Positions 13,505 through 26,600 are shown, counted from the first letter of the stretch. The stretch is DNA of 64,000 nucleotides from Termitomyces sp. T153 (GCA_018296165.2 JACKQL020000095.1:62001-126000), one strand, 5' to 3'. The notes: generated by a model not told the origin, from the letters alone. Program-made: numbers and translations.

Positions 13505-13945
13505 ATTCCTCTGACCACGATACATCTGACTCCGCTTATGATCAAGGGAGAGCAGAGATCTTCTGGCCCTACGTTTGATGTCATCAACCCTGCCTCTGGC
13601 CTCGTAGTTTGCCAATCCATCAACGCAACAGCAGACTGCAAGACTGCTGTTGATGTCGCAGCAACCACATTCAGCACATGGCAGCACTCTGCCATTGCCG
13701 AGAGCTGTGCCATATTCCTTAAAGCTGCAGAGCTTATTGAAAGCGACAAATACAAGAACATGGTCCTACAGGTCAGTCAGGAGAAGCTTGGCCTGCCTTG
13801 GTTTGGGGCGTGGCCAGTAATACACTCTGGCAGGCTGCTGGGTTGGTTGGCAAATTGAAAAGGCAAGTTCTATTGTCCGCTATTCCCGGTGGAAAGGTGG
13901 AGATTCTCTGAAAGCCCATAGGTGTAATGTATGTATTGCTGAATG
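13505..13945 (+). pseudogene. Aldehyde dehydrogenase N-terminal relic
   Basis: The plus-strand translation from about 13505 gives the N-terminal part of an NAD(P)-dependent aldehyde dehydrogenase: IPLTTIHLTPLMIKGEQR, TFDVINPASGLVVCQS and FLKAAELIESDKYK. After a frame change near 13780 the similarity continues as VWGVASNTLWQAAGLVGKLK, SAIPGGKVEI and KPIGVMY. The Rossmann core, the catalytic Cys and Glu and about three quarters of a normal 480-500 residue protein are absent. At about 13.95 kb the sequence passes into CpG-poor repeat DNA. The gene was therefore cut off by insertion or deletion, and the frame break shows later decay. An enzyme oxidising the aldehyde made by the adjacent A-T-R reductase would fit the locus, but this copy cannot act. 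Confidence 0.8.
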
Positions 13946-14394
13946 TTGTCAATTTGTCATACTACCTTTTGTTGATTTTCTTCTTCAGATTCTTTAAAAA
14001 GACCGTTGTTAGCACCACTTGGTCTTGAATTACAAGGAGCCATGTTCTCTATCACTGCTGGCACTCGATTGTGTTTCCTTGGGAAAAAATCAAAAGGAAG
14101 CCTGTTATGCCATTTCCTATGTGGCAATTTCTGATGGAAAAAGTCTTTGAACAAAGGAAATTTGCCTTTCTCTGCAGTAAAAAGCTAGCCAAGAAACAGA
14201 TGATAGGTTCTTTGACCCTTTTTTCCATCAGAAACATTTTCTGGCCCCAGCAGTGTATAGCATATCTGACAACTCCTGGGAAAGTGGCTGTGTGCCTATT
14301 ATATGTGATGGATTTTGCTGAGGTAAGCCTGACAAATGCTGACCAATCCTGACATAAGAATTGCCTTTTAAGGATGATCATGTATAAGTTGGCT
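13946..14394. other. Edge of repeat X at the ALDH break
   Basis: This is CpG-poor DNA joining the truncated ALDH to repeat X. It contains an inverted repeat: tttctgatggaaaaagtctt at about 14129 and its complement around 14212-14235, separated by about 60 bp. No coding region is recognised. Confidence 0.4.
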
Positions 14395-15035
14395 CATTTC
14401 AGGAACTATGCTAAATATTGTGTCAGAAAAATTCAGTAAATATGTCAAATATTCTCTTAATGTTTCTTTTATAGAATGATGAATTTTGTCATGTTTTACC
14501 TGAAGAAAACATATTCAAAATATTTGAAATGTTCTTGTTGATTTTCTTGAGAAACACGTGATATGTTTCAGCATGTGTTTTTCAAAAAACCTTTGTCATG
14601 TTCTTAGTGTTGTATTTTGAGAAACACTCTTTGTTCTTCTTGAGAAACATGTGTTGGTATAACTTACAATGCTTCTCCAGAAACATGCAGTAAAAAAATG
14701 TTATAATATTATACAAAAACAATCTATAGAAACACATGTTGCATTGCTCAGCATGTGACTGTCAGTTTGCTCATCAAGACATTTATTACATAGTACTGAG
14801 TTGGTAACATATAGTACAAAATTCTAGACCTTTCAAGAAACAGAATGACAACAGCTTAAGTCAAGAAAAATGAAGGCTAAATCAGCAGGACAGACAGGGC
14901 ATTGACTTACAAGGAAAATCACCAAAATCAATCTCTACAAGCCTCTTGAATTCAAATTGGCTGCCATGGACAGCATGCAGAATGCTACATGGTCAGTAAC
15001 AAGCAGATCAAGATTTTGTGCAGCTGAAGTGCTGT
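14395..15035 (-). repeat. Repeat X, left copy (inverted relative to 34.5-35.2 kb)
   Basis: This stretch is the reverse complement of 34510-35165 over about 650 bp, including the segments around gtctagaattttgtacta and atatttactgaatttttctg. It carries several copies of a self-complementary word near TTTCTTGAGAAACATG (14540-14690). Such subterminal repeats are typical of DNA transposon ends, but no transposase is recognisable, so the class is open. Confidence 0.7.
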
Positions 15036-16066
15036 GCAACTACCTGGGATGGCATTGTTGTGCATGTCTGGTTGACACTTGAGTGGTTGGACAGCATTGT
15101 CAAGAGGGGTTTGTCAACAACAATGAGTTCCTGTGTCTGGTTGAGGCTTGGTTGGTTGTCATTGCGCTCCAGTTTGGTGACACAAGACAGAGACCTGTAA
15201 GCCTGAAGCTTGTAAATACTGTGTAGTCATAGAAAAATCTCAACACTGACCTGTGACAAATGGATGGAAATGGTGGACCCTAGGCAGATGTTATTGTAAA
15301 GGATCTCCAAAGTTTGGCATTGTGGTCAGCTCTGTGCTGGTATATTTGAGCTGAAAGGTTGGCATTGTGATGGGGTTATGAGAAAGAATGTGCATTTGTG
15401 ATCATTTGGACACCTCAACTCTAGATACTGATGAGCAGTAGGACATCCTCCTCAGAATCAACAATGACACTAATGCTAGCCTGAACCTCTTTGTTCCCTT
15501 TCATTGCCCCAAGCCTGCCACTGTTTGTTTTCTCAGACATTCTCTGCACACTCCTCTTGCTGTGCATGCTTGCTTTTCTGCCATCAAACTCCAACTCCAA
15601 TGACTCTAATTCAGACTAACCATTGGTGTCCATGAGATTCTGAAGTAGTAAAAGCCCATACTACCACTAGCACAAACCTTGAGTGGGAGATTATGTATGT
15701 TGTTTTCCTGAGGAACAGGGGTGGGACATCATTTGGCTGTGAGGGACATGAAGAGATCAAGGATGGTACAGTCACCCAGCTTAAGGATGGGGTACCCTTT
15801 GAGTTGAGACTTTCTCAGGCAAAGGACAGGGCATTTCATTGAGATTGTGAAGGACCTGGATTGCCTTGGCATATTGACAGTGTAGACAATGCTAGAGAAG
15901 TGTTGAGTAAGTCAAAAGAAGGAAATAGAACAACTTACTTGTCAGAGATGGTGGTTCAAGTGAAGGAGACAGTTGAGGAACTAGATGCCTTAAATACAAC
16001 AAAGCAATTGGGTCTTCCAAAGAATTAGAACTTGAAATATTATCCCAGAGCTCAGACAATCATAAG
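15036..16066. other. CpG-depleted DNA without recognisable gene
   Basis: Probably internal sequence of repeat X or its neighbour. A minus-strand open stretch near 15430-15600 includes VIVDSEEDVLL, but I find no domain. I see nothing else that can be supported. Confidence 0.4.
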
Positions 16067-16068
16067 AG

Positions 16069-16345
16069 TGAGTTTGGGTGAACCCAGGTGTCATGAGTAA
16101 GGGATAGAGCTTGGGTGAACCCAGAGCTCATCAATGGTGGTATTTGACACACAGAAGAGACTGTCTTGTTCCCAAGGCACCTTACAGGTGTACATCAAGC
16201 CTCCATGCCTCAAAGTCACTCAGCAAAAGAGAAATTTGAGAGTTGAGGTTCCCAAACCCAAAACCTGAGAGGGAGTGTGAGTGAGTTTGGATGTATCCAG
16301 AACTCATGAGGGAAGGATCAAGCTTGGGGGAACCAAGCTCAAGTC
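16069..16345 (+). repeat. Dyad repeat cluster 1
   Basis: Three to four copies of an imperfect palindrome occur here: GAGCTTGGGTGAACCCAGAG followed by CTCAT (best copy 16106-16130). Its core TGGGTGAACCCA is a hyphenated inverted repeat. Related clusters lie at 17.7, 27.2, 28.7 and 29.2 kb. Confidence 0.7.
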
Positions 16346-16426
16346 CAGTCCTACTTCAATGGAGTTTGATGATTATGTAATTTATCCATGGAAAACACAA
16401 TGAGCATCAAGCAAGTGGGTGTGATC

Positions 16427-17547
16427 TGTCAGGTTCCGCTGACCATGGGGGCTCAGCTACACTGGGCGAGTCCTTACTAGGCAGACATGATTCCCTGCAC
16501 TGACAACCAGGCACTCGGAGGTGTTCCAAACACTGGGGACTTGTGAGGATAGCCAGGGGAAATTGATCTGAGCAAGTCTGAGGAGGTGCAGAGGAGTAGA
16601 GGACAAGTTGCGGGGGAGGGGAATGGGCTTGGCAGGGTTCAGGCATAAGTCTGTGTGTGAGTATTGTGGGTGCGGAGGAGGTGGAGGCTATGCAGATGAC
16701 AGGAGTGGAGCTGGAGTTCTGATGGGGGATCAACAGGGATTGATGGGGTTTGGAGCCAAGTGTATAGCAGGGTCCAGGGTTGGTAACGAGTGTCAGAGGT
16801 TCATAATTGTAACGGCAGAGTTTGTGAGGACGTTATAGTTGAGAGGGCTTGGACACAATAGACAGAATCAAACGAGACAAGATGGAGTTGAATGAAATGA
16901 GACAAAGACAAGAGGAGAACAAGAGTAGATTCAGGCAGAGACATGGAACAATAATGAAAAGATAACAGAATAGAGATGAGATAAGACCGGGAGACTGAGA
17001 ATAAGGAAAATGAGACATGGAACACAAACATGAGAGGAAACAATCAGAAACACATCAGGTAAGGTAGGTAATCTCAAGACTAGAGTACGAGGAGCTACTC
17101 TATGTCTTATATACTGACTACTGAAGAGCTCTGGGGATGTCGGCTGTGGTGGCGGGGCTTGGTGGAGCTCGATGGAGTTGACGGGTGTCAGTTACGACCA
17201 GAGGGCAGGCTGCGTTGATATGTTGATGGGATCAATTGCAACACGGTCCATTCTGAGGTTGTCGTGATACCCCAGGGTAAGTCAGGGGAGCCAGGGTGTC
17301 AAGTTGATGACGTGTAATGGGGTCAGGCACAGCGGGGAGTGGTCTCAGGGGCTCAGGAAGTCTAGGGGAAGCGCCGGTGGCTGCAGGGAAGATGTCGGAG
17401 TTGGTCAGGGGGCCGTCAGAGTTAGCTGAGAATGTGTCGCAGTTAGCCGGAGGAGTGCTGGGGAAGTTTGATGAAGTGTCGGGGGGGTTCCGGGGGAGCG
17501 GGGGTTTGTTGGGTGGTGTACGGGGCTTCAGGGAACAGGTCGTGACA
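16427..17547 (-). mobile_element. Young solo LTR of the gypsy family (1121 bp)
   Basis: The element begins TGTCAGGTTCCGC and ends GGTCGTGACA, so it has TGTCA...TGACA ends. It is flanked by a 5-bp target duplication TGATC (16422-16426 and 17548-17552). No internal retroviral-type coding is attached, so it is a solo LTR left by LTR-LTR recombination. A TATA-like motif on the minus strand (gtatataag near 17110) sets the sense. It is strikingly CpG-rich (for example 17140-17530), unlike the same LTR at 462-1527 and 41220-42085, which suggests recent insertion. It landed in the DNA that joins dyad clusters 1 and 2. Confidence 0.92.
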
Positions 17548-17699
17548 TGATCTGCAAGTAATACAATAGAAAGATAGATCTTCAAGGTAGCATTATGATG
17601 ACACAGTTGCCTTAGTCCATCAAGGCTATGCCAGAGAGAGATCCTTAAGATTGCTCAGCACAACAGGAGTTTCAGTTGAGCCAAGAACTAGAACCAAGT

Positions 17700-17815
17700 G
17701 AGCAAGTTTGGATTGGACCCAGAACTTCACAGGAAGTAGTAGAGTTTGGATGAACCCAGAACTCATACATAAGTCAACAAGCTTGGGTGAACCCAGAGCT
17801 CATAGTTGTTTCAAC
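17700..17815 (+). repeat. Dyad repeat cluster 2
   Basis: Three copies of the TGGGTGAACCCA-type dyad occur, followed to about 18030 by a flank (caacaagtcaaagtccaact; atcatgggaatg) that recurs in the same orientation after cluster 3 at 27.29-27.6 kb. Confidence 0.7.
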
Positions 17816-18074
17816 AAGTCAAAGTCCAACTTGACTGGTGTTTGATTCTTACATAACTCATCATGGGAATGAAATCAGCAATAAGTAGAATCATAAATAA
17901 GATTGTGTATGAGCAACAAAGACTACATTTTTGTAGGGGCAATGGTGCAGTATCAGAAATGAACATGAAGAAAATTGATTCATTTGAGAGCTACACATCT
18001 ATAATAGTAATGAGTTTTGTAACTGACAGACAGTAAGTGCAAAGAAGACTACTATCATCCACCAGACTACATGT

Positions 18075-21000
18075 ATCATATCAACTAGTTCTGCAAGTGA
18101 GGTAAGTTAAGGACTGGGTGAGGATCCAACTTGGTTTGCAATCCAGGAACCAGAGTCACAAACCACACATTGTCATATAAGTTTGTGGGAAGCTTTTCAG
18201 GAATGTCACTGTAAAGAGGTGTAGTCTCTTTGCATTTACTGATTTGACAGATACAAGGAGCACTACTAGGGAGTCAATCTCGAAGGATGTTAGTGGTAGG
18301 ATGACTTTGGTCTATGTAGTGATTTGATTTGATTTGCACTTATTTTTCATTTGAGCCCTATTTTACACATGACCTTTGTGTCCTAGGACCCACAGTATGT
18401 ATTGGGGGTAGTTTCCTACAAATTCCCACACCATCTGCCACTAATGTGCCGTCCCAATTTCTAAACCCAGCTGTACTCAGCAGGGCTTACTGTGTGCATG
18501 CTGGTATTGTCTCATGACAAGGTGCTCGGCCAGCTCCAGCCTCCCACTCCCATGCACCAGTAAGAGCCTCATGACTAAACCCTTCCCCATGCCCAGACGC
18601 TACCTTTGGAAGATCGATCCTGAGATTTGGAACCCATGATGGAATAGGCCAGTGGACCGTCAAGTGACAGACATGCTGCACCTTTTGGCTAGGCACCCAA
18701 TCGAACTGGCAATCATGGTTATTAGCCTCACTGAACTCATCTGATGGACCACACAGTAATGTTGGCAGCCTGATCGAACTATTGACTCCTATCCTCGCGC
18801 CTACCTGTGCCACAACCCGCTTGGTCAGCAAAGACCTTAGCCCTCTCCCAAATTCATTGCACTGGGGAAACCTCTCTTTTTCTAATTGGTCACAAGCATG
18901 GTGGTCACCATGCCTCATTGTACCATGTGCTGATTGGTTGGTCCTGGTTGGCCTGCACTACAAAGCCTGCCTAATCAACACATGTGGGTGGTGGCTTTCC
19001 AGCAGCATTTAAATAACCCACATGGTGTCTAAGGTGTTTTCCACACAGGCACACTCAGCCAGAGTCAAAACCCCAGCCTTGCACTCGCAGGTCAGGTGAC
19101 CTGCTTGGGGACATCCTGGTGCCAGCTGAGCCATCGTGCCCCCTTTGGTCTATGTAGTGAAGCAGTCTGGTAATGTGTGGATCATGCCAAGTTTGAATTT
19201 TGACTCTATATTCTCCACCATCAGACTCATCTGAATTCTGGCCATCTACTCCTAGAGATCTGACAATGAGAAGCATCTTGTTCCAAGCCAGATTATTATT
19301 ATCATCAACTTGGTCTTGACAATGACTGCTCCTTGCAAGGTACAGCTTGAATGTGCTAGTTAGTCAATGAAAAGATGGAGAAAGGATACACATACTTGTT
19401 TCTGTCTCATCCTAACTCACTTATGGTGACTCATAGCTTGAAACTTGGCTGCCATGCATACCAGAATGTCCTCTGGCTGTTCATTGGCCCTTGGACAGGC
19501 TTTTGCACAAGCCTTCCAAAGAGTGTCAAGATGATTGAGAAAATGTCATGCAACTATGTCTGTAGACAGGTCCTTCTCAGGATACTTCTGCATCACTATG
19601 TTAGCAAATTGCCAAGCAAGTGAGACATTCCATATATTCTCAGGAGCCTCAATATGAATCCATGGGTGCTGGAAGTTTGGTCTAGGAGCATTGTCATTGA
19701 AACAAAAATTGAACATGTCCTAGGGCACAGCCAGTAGCTCTGGTCTTTCTGAGACAATATTCAGGAAGTCTCTATCCTTCTTCATTCCAAGGAGGGACTG
19801 CATCTCTTTCCAGACAATGCTCATGGTATTGTTGTGCTGTTCAGTTTGTACTTCTTGGCCTTGCAGTACTTTGAAAGGGAATGTCCACTGCACCAATGCT
19901 TTATTATGCCTAGGCTCACCAAAATGCTGCACAGTTGCATCAGAACCACTGTGTAAGGCCAAGACTTCATCCTCTAGTCTTCTAAGAGTAGGTCCAATGT
20001 CATCACTGTCATAGACAATGCTGTGGTTGTTGTCTTTTTTGTCTTCATCATAGTCTTCTTTCATCTTTGACATCACTGCCACTGCCATTATCACTAGCAG
20101 CCCCACCTCAGAGTCTCCTAGTGACACAGAGAGATGGCTGAGTTGCATCATTTGAAGGATTGCTCTTGCATCCTCTCTGGTCCCTTGAGGTTTTGAGCTC
20201 TTCATCATTTGAGGAGTAGTAGACAATTGAAAAGAGCTGTGAAGGTGAGCAGAAGGGGTGAGAACCAGTTCTTCATTAATCTTGGGCAAAAAAGTGGGGC
20301 TGGTAATTCAATTGACTAGTTCTACGAAGCATGTCTGTCTGTACAAAGTCATCACAGTTGTGTTGCTTGGACTTCTTCAAAGGAGTCACAATCATAGGTG
20401 GTGAGCAAACACTCTCAGAACAAGGACCAGGCAACACATAGGATGGCATTGAAAATTTCTGAGAGGTCTGTGATTGCTGCACTTGCTGAGCAGGACTCGA
20501 GCAAATCATTTGGTTTCAAAGCAGTAGATAGTCATCAGGAACCTTGCTTTAAAATGTGAGGTGAACACATTAAATCATTGGCAAGAGAAGTTCCCACAGT
20601 CCCACTACTACCAAGAGTATGGGAGGCAACAGATTGAGATGATGCACATGATCATGAGGAGCTTCTGAATGGCAAAGAACAGGGACTCATTCCAAATAGC
20701 TTGAGGAAAGAACAAGTCAGATATTTGATAATTGCACATAGTATGAATTTACTTGGTAGTTGACTGGCATTGATGGGTTGGGCAAATTTTCTTTCTGTTT
20801 CCAGCATGATAAGGTCTTCCATCAGCAAGGTTGGAGACAGTTTGCCACTGCCCTTTGTAACAAGCAGGCCTTGAGTTGGTGGTACTGGGGATGTCATCTC
20901 TATCAATAGGCATTTGGTTGCTGTCATCTTCAGATTCTGTGTTGGGTTCATATCCATTTTGGTCTGCAATGATGAGCACAACATCCTCATCTAAAGGATG

Positions 21001-23490
21001 TTTGGCAGCAGAGGGCTCAGCTTGTGTTGTTTCATTCAACTGTGCTGGATGCATGGATACCTTCCCGTCTAAAGCAGAAATCCCCTGTTTGAGCTTGGTA
21101 ACAGTGTCTTCATGAATACTCTTTTCCTGCAACAGAGGGAGTGGAAACCTGAGGAAGTGAAAAAAAAAATGAAAGACATACAACTCTGAGCTTGCCAACC
21201 AACTTTTGAACTTGATCAAGTTGTAAATGTGCCTCTTGCATCTGTTTCAGTGCTTGATCATATTGATCTTGTTTGATTTGTGTAGCTCAGTTTGCCTCTT
21301 GAAGAGCTGACAATTGATCCTGAAGCACCTAACATTGAAAAATAAGCAAGAACAAAAGAAAGCAGAAAGTGCCCAACCATGCCTCTGTTGCAGACTGCAT
21401 ACTGGTATCTGACTCTACAGACTTCAAAGCTGCCAGCTTAACCTGAGAAAAAAGGTGTTTTAGTTGAGTGGAATGACAAGACATGGTATGCCAGAGGCTT
21501 ACTGCATTCTCTTGAACCTTCTTCTGTTTAGTCAGTAATTCCTCCTGGTGTTGACTCAGAGTATTTTGATGGGTGTCCTGAAGACTCATCAATTGACTCT
21601 GAAGATCTTGAATAGTGGCCTAACAACAAGGAATCAATGGAGAAGGGAAAAATGCATGAATCAGTTACTGACAGAAGCCTTTGCAGACTGCATGCTCATT
21701 TCTGATTGTATGTCTTTTGACACTGCTAACTCAGCCTGACAAAAGTGTCAGAGCAAAAATGATAAGAAGTCAATGGGCAAACACTTACTGTGTTCTGTTG
21801 GAGAAGCCCCTCTTTAACAGATATTTGAATTTCCAGGGTCTGTTGCTCTTTCCTGGCCATCTGAAATTGACTCTGAAGTCTTTGAATCATCACCTAAGTA
21901 TTGGATAGTATGCAGAGAGTAAAAGCAGACAAAGAATGACTGACTGGTGATTTGATGGACTGTGCACTCAGCTCTGACTCAACCTTCAAGACTCTCCTTT
22001 TCCATTTTGGTTGTTTGTAGTTGACTCATAGTCATTTTATAGATCTGCTAAAGATTCAAGAACTGACTCTGGAGATTTGAAATGGTCATCTAACAATGAA
22101 GGATGAGTGGAGGACACAAACAAAGAGAATGACTGACCAATGCCTCAGTAGACTGCATTTTCTGTACCCTCTCAACTAGCTCAAGCTGGCTGTGAGTGAT
22201 TTGATGAGTCTGCTCAAGATTTTGTATGGCTGCCTAAGATCCAGGATTTAATGGGGAGTGAAAGGAGGCAATGAATAGTGACCCACTGTTGATGCTTCAG
22301 ACTGGGCTTCCAACTTATCCATCAGCCTGAGAAGTTGTTTGCAGTTAGAATGATGATTCATTTGTTGATCTTGATAAGTACTCACAATTTCCTCATTGAC
22401 TTTTTTCTGGTCTGCAGCCATACACTCTCAAAGACTCTTTTGCTCTCTTTTGACTGACCCCATTTGTTCCAAGGTATTTTGATGAGTTTCCTGAAAGGTC
22501 AACAATTGAATCTTCAGATGTCCAACAGTAGCAACAAGAATCTTTTTATTATTTGTAGTGTTATCAAGATTGCCCTTGATTTGTTTCAAATCCAATTGAA
22601 GCCTATTGCACTCTCCTTGCAATAGTAGTAGCTGTCACTTGCTGCTTTCCATCTGGTCCTAAAGAGACTCAATACATTTTTAAAGAGTAGAAGTACAAGT
22701 ATTATAACCCACCTTATATTCCTCTAACAACGCTGCTTCAGCATCCCTTTGGTGTTGCTGCTTGGCTTGAAGGATGGTCAGTTGCTTCAAAGAAGAGTTG
22801 CACTCTGCAGTGAAAGTCTGCACAAGAATAGTCATTGTTACTAGGGCTCTTTGCATATGAAATCTAATGTTTTTCTCCTTGGTGATCTCATTGTGATAGT
22901 GATGATCAGCATAAGCTTGAAGCCATGCAACTTGTTCCACACTGTGTTCCAATTCTATCATCTTGCATTGCAAGTCAGAGCATTGAGTGTTTAGAGTGTG
23001 CTCAAGTTCCATGTTGGTACTTTTGATCTGGGTGCAGATGGTGTCATTGGTATTCTGACAGATTTATGCAAGAATAACATACATCAGGAAGACATTTCTG
23101 TGTTTCATTCAATTCAGCTATCTTCTTGGCAAGCTAGCAAGTCAATCAGTATAGATTCTTCAATGACTTGCACAGAGCTCACCCACTGCTCCAGAGAGAA
23201 AATCTGGAGCTTCAGCAAAGCAGTGTCATTGTTGCCTTGACTTGAGCTCTTGTCCAAGCCCTACAAGTGACAAGTTTGATTCAAAGGTTTGGGATGTGGC
23301 AGGTCATTTCTAATGGTGACAATAGCCTAGAAAACAATGTGATGTCAGAAAATACAAAGAAACAATATGGGACTTCACATACCTCAAAGTCACTGTTCAT
23401 TGTATCTGGACTATGTATGTATTTCCTGACTTCCAAAGATGGTGAGGATGATAATGAGGAACTGATATGGGATGAACGCTGAAAGGTTGA
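18075..23490 (-). pseudogene. Degenerate multi-exon coiled-coil gene with tandem exon repeats
   Basis: Read on the minus strand, the likely N-terminal exons lie at 23490-23050 (NDLPHPKPLNQT; LLKLQIFSLEQW). A long Gln/Glu/Leu-rich coiled-coil region follows (23012-20750). At 22600-21300, similar exons with heptad-like text (LQDTHQNTLSQHQEEL; QETHQNTLEQ) alternate with short introns, five or more times. The C-terminal part (20510-19170, then 18304-18075) contains LLGMKKDRDF, SLGVDGQNSDESDGG, TWHDPHITRLLHYID and KLPTNLYDNVWF. These resemble, from memory, C-termini of a large repeated family of agaric hypothetical proteins. Stops and CpG loss indicate a pseudogene. A SINE-like element splits the C-terminal exon at 18322-19142. 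The function is unknown. Confidence 0.55.
18322..19142 (-). mobile_element. tRNA-derived SINE-like retroposon (821 bp)
   Basis: The element is bounded by a perfect 17-bp target duplication, ctttggtctatgtagtg (18305-18321 and 19143-19159). Read on the minus strand, it starts GGGGCACGATGGCTCAGC. It has an A box TGGCTCAGCTGG (19133-19122) and a B-box-like GGTTTTGACTCT (19073-19061), and it ends in a short CAAAT-repeat tail at 18340-18322. Long variable target duplications and such a tail are hallmarks of LINE-mobilised retroposons. It keeps more than ten CpG sites although the host DNA around it has almost none, so it is a later insertion. At over 800 bp it is long for a SINE. The central 600 bp is not recognised. 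Confidence 0.85.
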
Positions 23491-23689
23491 ATTTCAAAGG
23501 GAACATATGTCAGAAATTCTAAAGTCTGCTCCTTTGTCAAAATGATCACAAATGACAAAATGAAAACAAAGGACATGACTGCATAAAAATCTGCTTGCTT
23601 ACCCTCTCAGATGGAAATATTGCTTGTTTCCTTCCTTATCAAACCTGCAACATGCTCATCACTACTGCATATTAATTGTCACAATGGTC

Positions 23690-26600
23690 AATACTTCAAA
23701 ACCATTCACCCCAACCACACATGTGAGCAGCTTGGTTATTTATGATAGATTGTATGATGTTGACCCAGGGTAGGACTATACAATGCATCTTGGTGGGCAT
23801 TATTATGGCATGTTGTGTATACAACATATCACCAAGAGAGTTCAATGTCAAATCAATTGTTGCAGGAGGTGACCACACCTCAAGTTTATTCTTGGCAACC
23901 ACAAAGTCCAACCCCATATCCACCATGCCCTTGTCACTGTCACAGGTGACCACAGAATAGCTCAGTTCCATCTGTTTTTCAAGAACCATGTGAACTTACT
24001 AGTTAACCATCAAATTTTACTATGGGCAACAAGGAGCTAGCAAGGCAACATTTTTGTCTTGAAAAAGGGGAAGGAAAAAGAATTTGTGAATATTAAAGCT
24101 GCTGACAACACTCTTGCCAACTTTGCCATGCATTGGTACATATGGGCCTTTAATCAATCTCTTCCATGTTAAGTGATTTGGAAACTACCAGCTTTGTAGG
24201 CAGAGTGCATCAGAGTCAACTCTATATCCCCAAAAACTTAACATTCCATTTCCCTTGATGGTTGACCTAATTTCTGGATACAAATGGCTTAGAATATAAT
24301 TACAGGTTCACATACGTTGTATATATACATGTAACAATAGTATGACTCTGATACTCTCAAGATATGACTTTTATGATTTTGATAAGTGCTGTTCAATGAA
24401 TGATTGGGACCATGACTCAATAGTGTCTTTACTACAACAAATCTCTTTGTTGCTGCATAAGAGATTGCACCATTTCTTTGACCTGATGGGCCCTCAGAAA
24501 TTTGTTTGAGAAGTGGTATTTGTGATCTCAGCCAGTTGTCTAGAGAGGGTATACTCACAATTTCCATTCCAGCATCCATATTCTTCCCCACTAGCTTCAG
24601 AGGTTATCATCATGGGGAACCAGGAGCAGAGCACCATTTGATGACTAAATCCTAAAAGAAAGTAAGAACCAGAGATTTAATAACAGAAGAAAAATCTCAC
24701 TGGTGTGACATACATATATACCAGAAATAAGGTTGAACTCCAATTCAGTCAGAGTGTTGTTGATTAATGAATCTTCTATTGGTTTTTGGGTCACAAACTC
24801 TGAGCATTGTGTTTGGGACCAATGACCAACCTGTAGGACCTTGAGGAACTGTCAAAAAACTAACAACAGACACACTCAATTGCAAAATAAAACCCCCTCA
24901 CATCAATGCAGCATGCACATGAGGTTGATTCAAAAGGGACTCCTGTTGCCTCAAATAAGAATTGTAATCCTTCATCCCAAACAACAAATCAGACAATTAT
25001 ATAGGTAAGACAGAAGGTGGCAGGGATTGGCATGGTGCTCTAGAAGCAAGTTCAAGAGGAAGACAAGTTTGAAATGGGATTCTATGCTGGAAGAGATACT
25101 CAGCAACATCTGATTTGCAAAGCCAAGAATCAAGGCAACACACCATCAATGCATCTGCTGCAGTAGTCAATGTCAGCTTCCATGGCATTTCAGATTTGTC
25201 CCCAAAGTCAAACATGTAAAGTAATTGAGATTGGTTGTCATCATTGATGATAATGCAAAAGTATTTGCAATGCTCAGAAATTGATAGAGAGATATGGCTT
25301 TAAATGTTGAAATTGCACTCATCATCCTTGGGTCTTCATCCTGCAATAATGCCTTCCAAGTAAGACCTTGCCAGAGCTGCACAGGAAACTGCAATAATGT
25401 GAGGCTGGTACTCAACCCATTCCAAACCTAGCCAACAAACAAGTTGTCTGGCTTCTGCCATGCTTGTTGAGGGGAGTGAGGATGGAAGAGGAAGAGGTGG
25501 AGTAAAGCCATGGTGCAAGACAAGAATTTCCAAAACTTCCTGTTGCGAGATGTTGATTGACCTGGAGTCTGACAATGATAACAGAATGGGTATGGGCTCC
25601 AACAACAATTCAGGTGATGCTGGCAATTCTGGCACTACTGGCTCTGAAAAAACAACAGCATGCTGGAGGGGATGAATGCAGAGCATGTTGAGGTGCTCTT
25701 ATTCTAAAAGATGCCCTTGCTGATGTGAAGGACTGAGAACCATCAGGACCTTAGTATTGTCATATGGAGGCTTAAGTGGATTGCAGGAATTGATTGATTC
25801 TTCTGGGAAAGGGTAAAGTTCCTCAAACTCAGCCTTGTAATCACAATTGCTAGGACTGAATTCCTCACAGCAATCCCACTCATTTGAGAATGAATTGTAG
25901 CGCTTCTGTGCCTCACTATATTGTCCAAGTGTATCTCCTCTATCTGCCTTGCACACTGAACATGGCACCACACATTTTCATCCTCCTTGCTATGAGACTA
26001 TTCAAAGACTTGAGTGCTGACTGTTGGTGGCCATTGCTCCCTATTCAAACAGGTCTGTCAAGCAGCAGCTTGTCTTGAGCAGAAAGAAAAGCTTCATACT
26101 CAGGCCATTTTGTTGTCTGTGTAGATAGGTGGAGTTGTTTTCTCAGTGTGCATGTCTCTTGCACAGGATTGGTCAAAGCCAGCACTATACACTGCATCTA
26201 GCTTGCAGTGGGTGCCAAATAAGTGAGGGAAGAGATGGCCACCTCTTTAGAACCCCATTGATATCAGACCAGAATGTTGTACTTGAGAAACCATTCTATA
26301 GCTGGTTTCCTTGTGTCTTTACTAGTTATTTTGAGGAATATGCCAGCACATTCAGTGTTTGGGAAGAAGTTGCAAACTGTCAAAGCCAGAAGCACATCTA
26401 CTGTTTCAATTGGGAAACTATTGTTGCAAAGTGCAACTTGCCAATACACATCAGTATCAGTTGCATTGGCTGATTTGGCTTTAGCAATGATATAGGACAG
26501 CAATCCCATCCAAATCAAAAACCAGTCTCTAGCCTTATAGATTTGAGACAAACTATGCCCATAGCTGTAGCATCCATTAACATAGCCCATAGATCAGGGA

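Noticed and set aside
18487..18918. 143-codon minus-strand open frame inside the SINE-like element
   Set aside because: It has no recognised domain and lies within the retroposon body. Kept only as part of that element.
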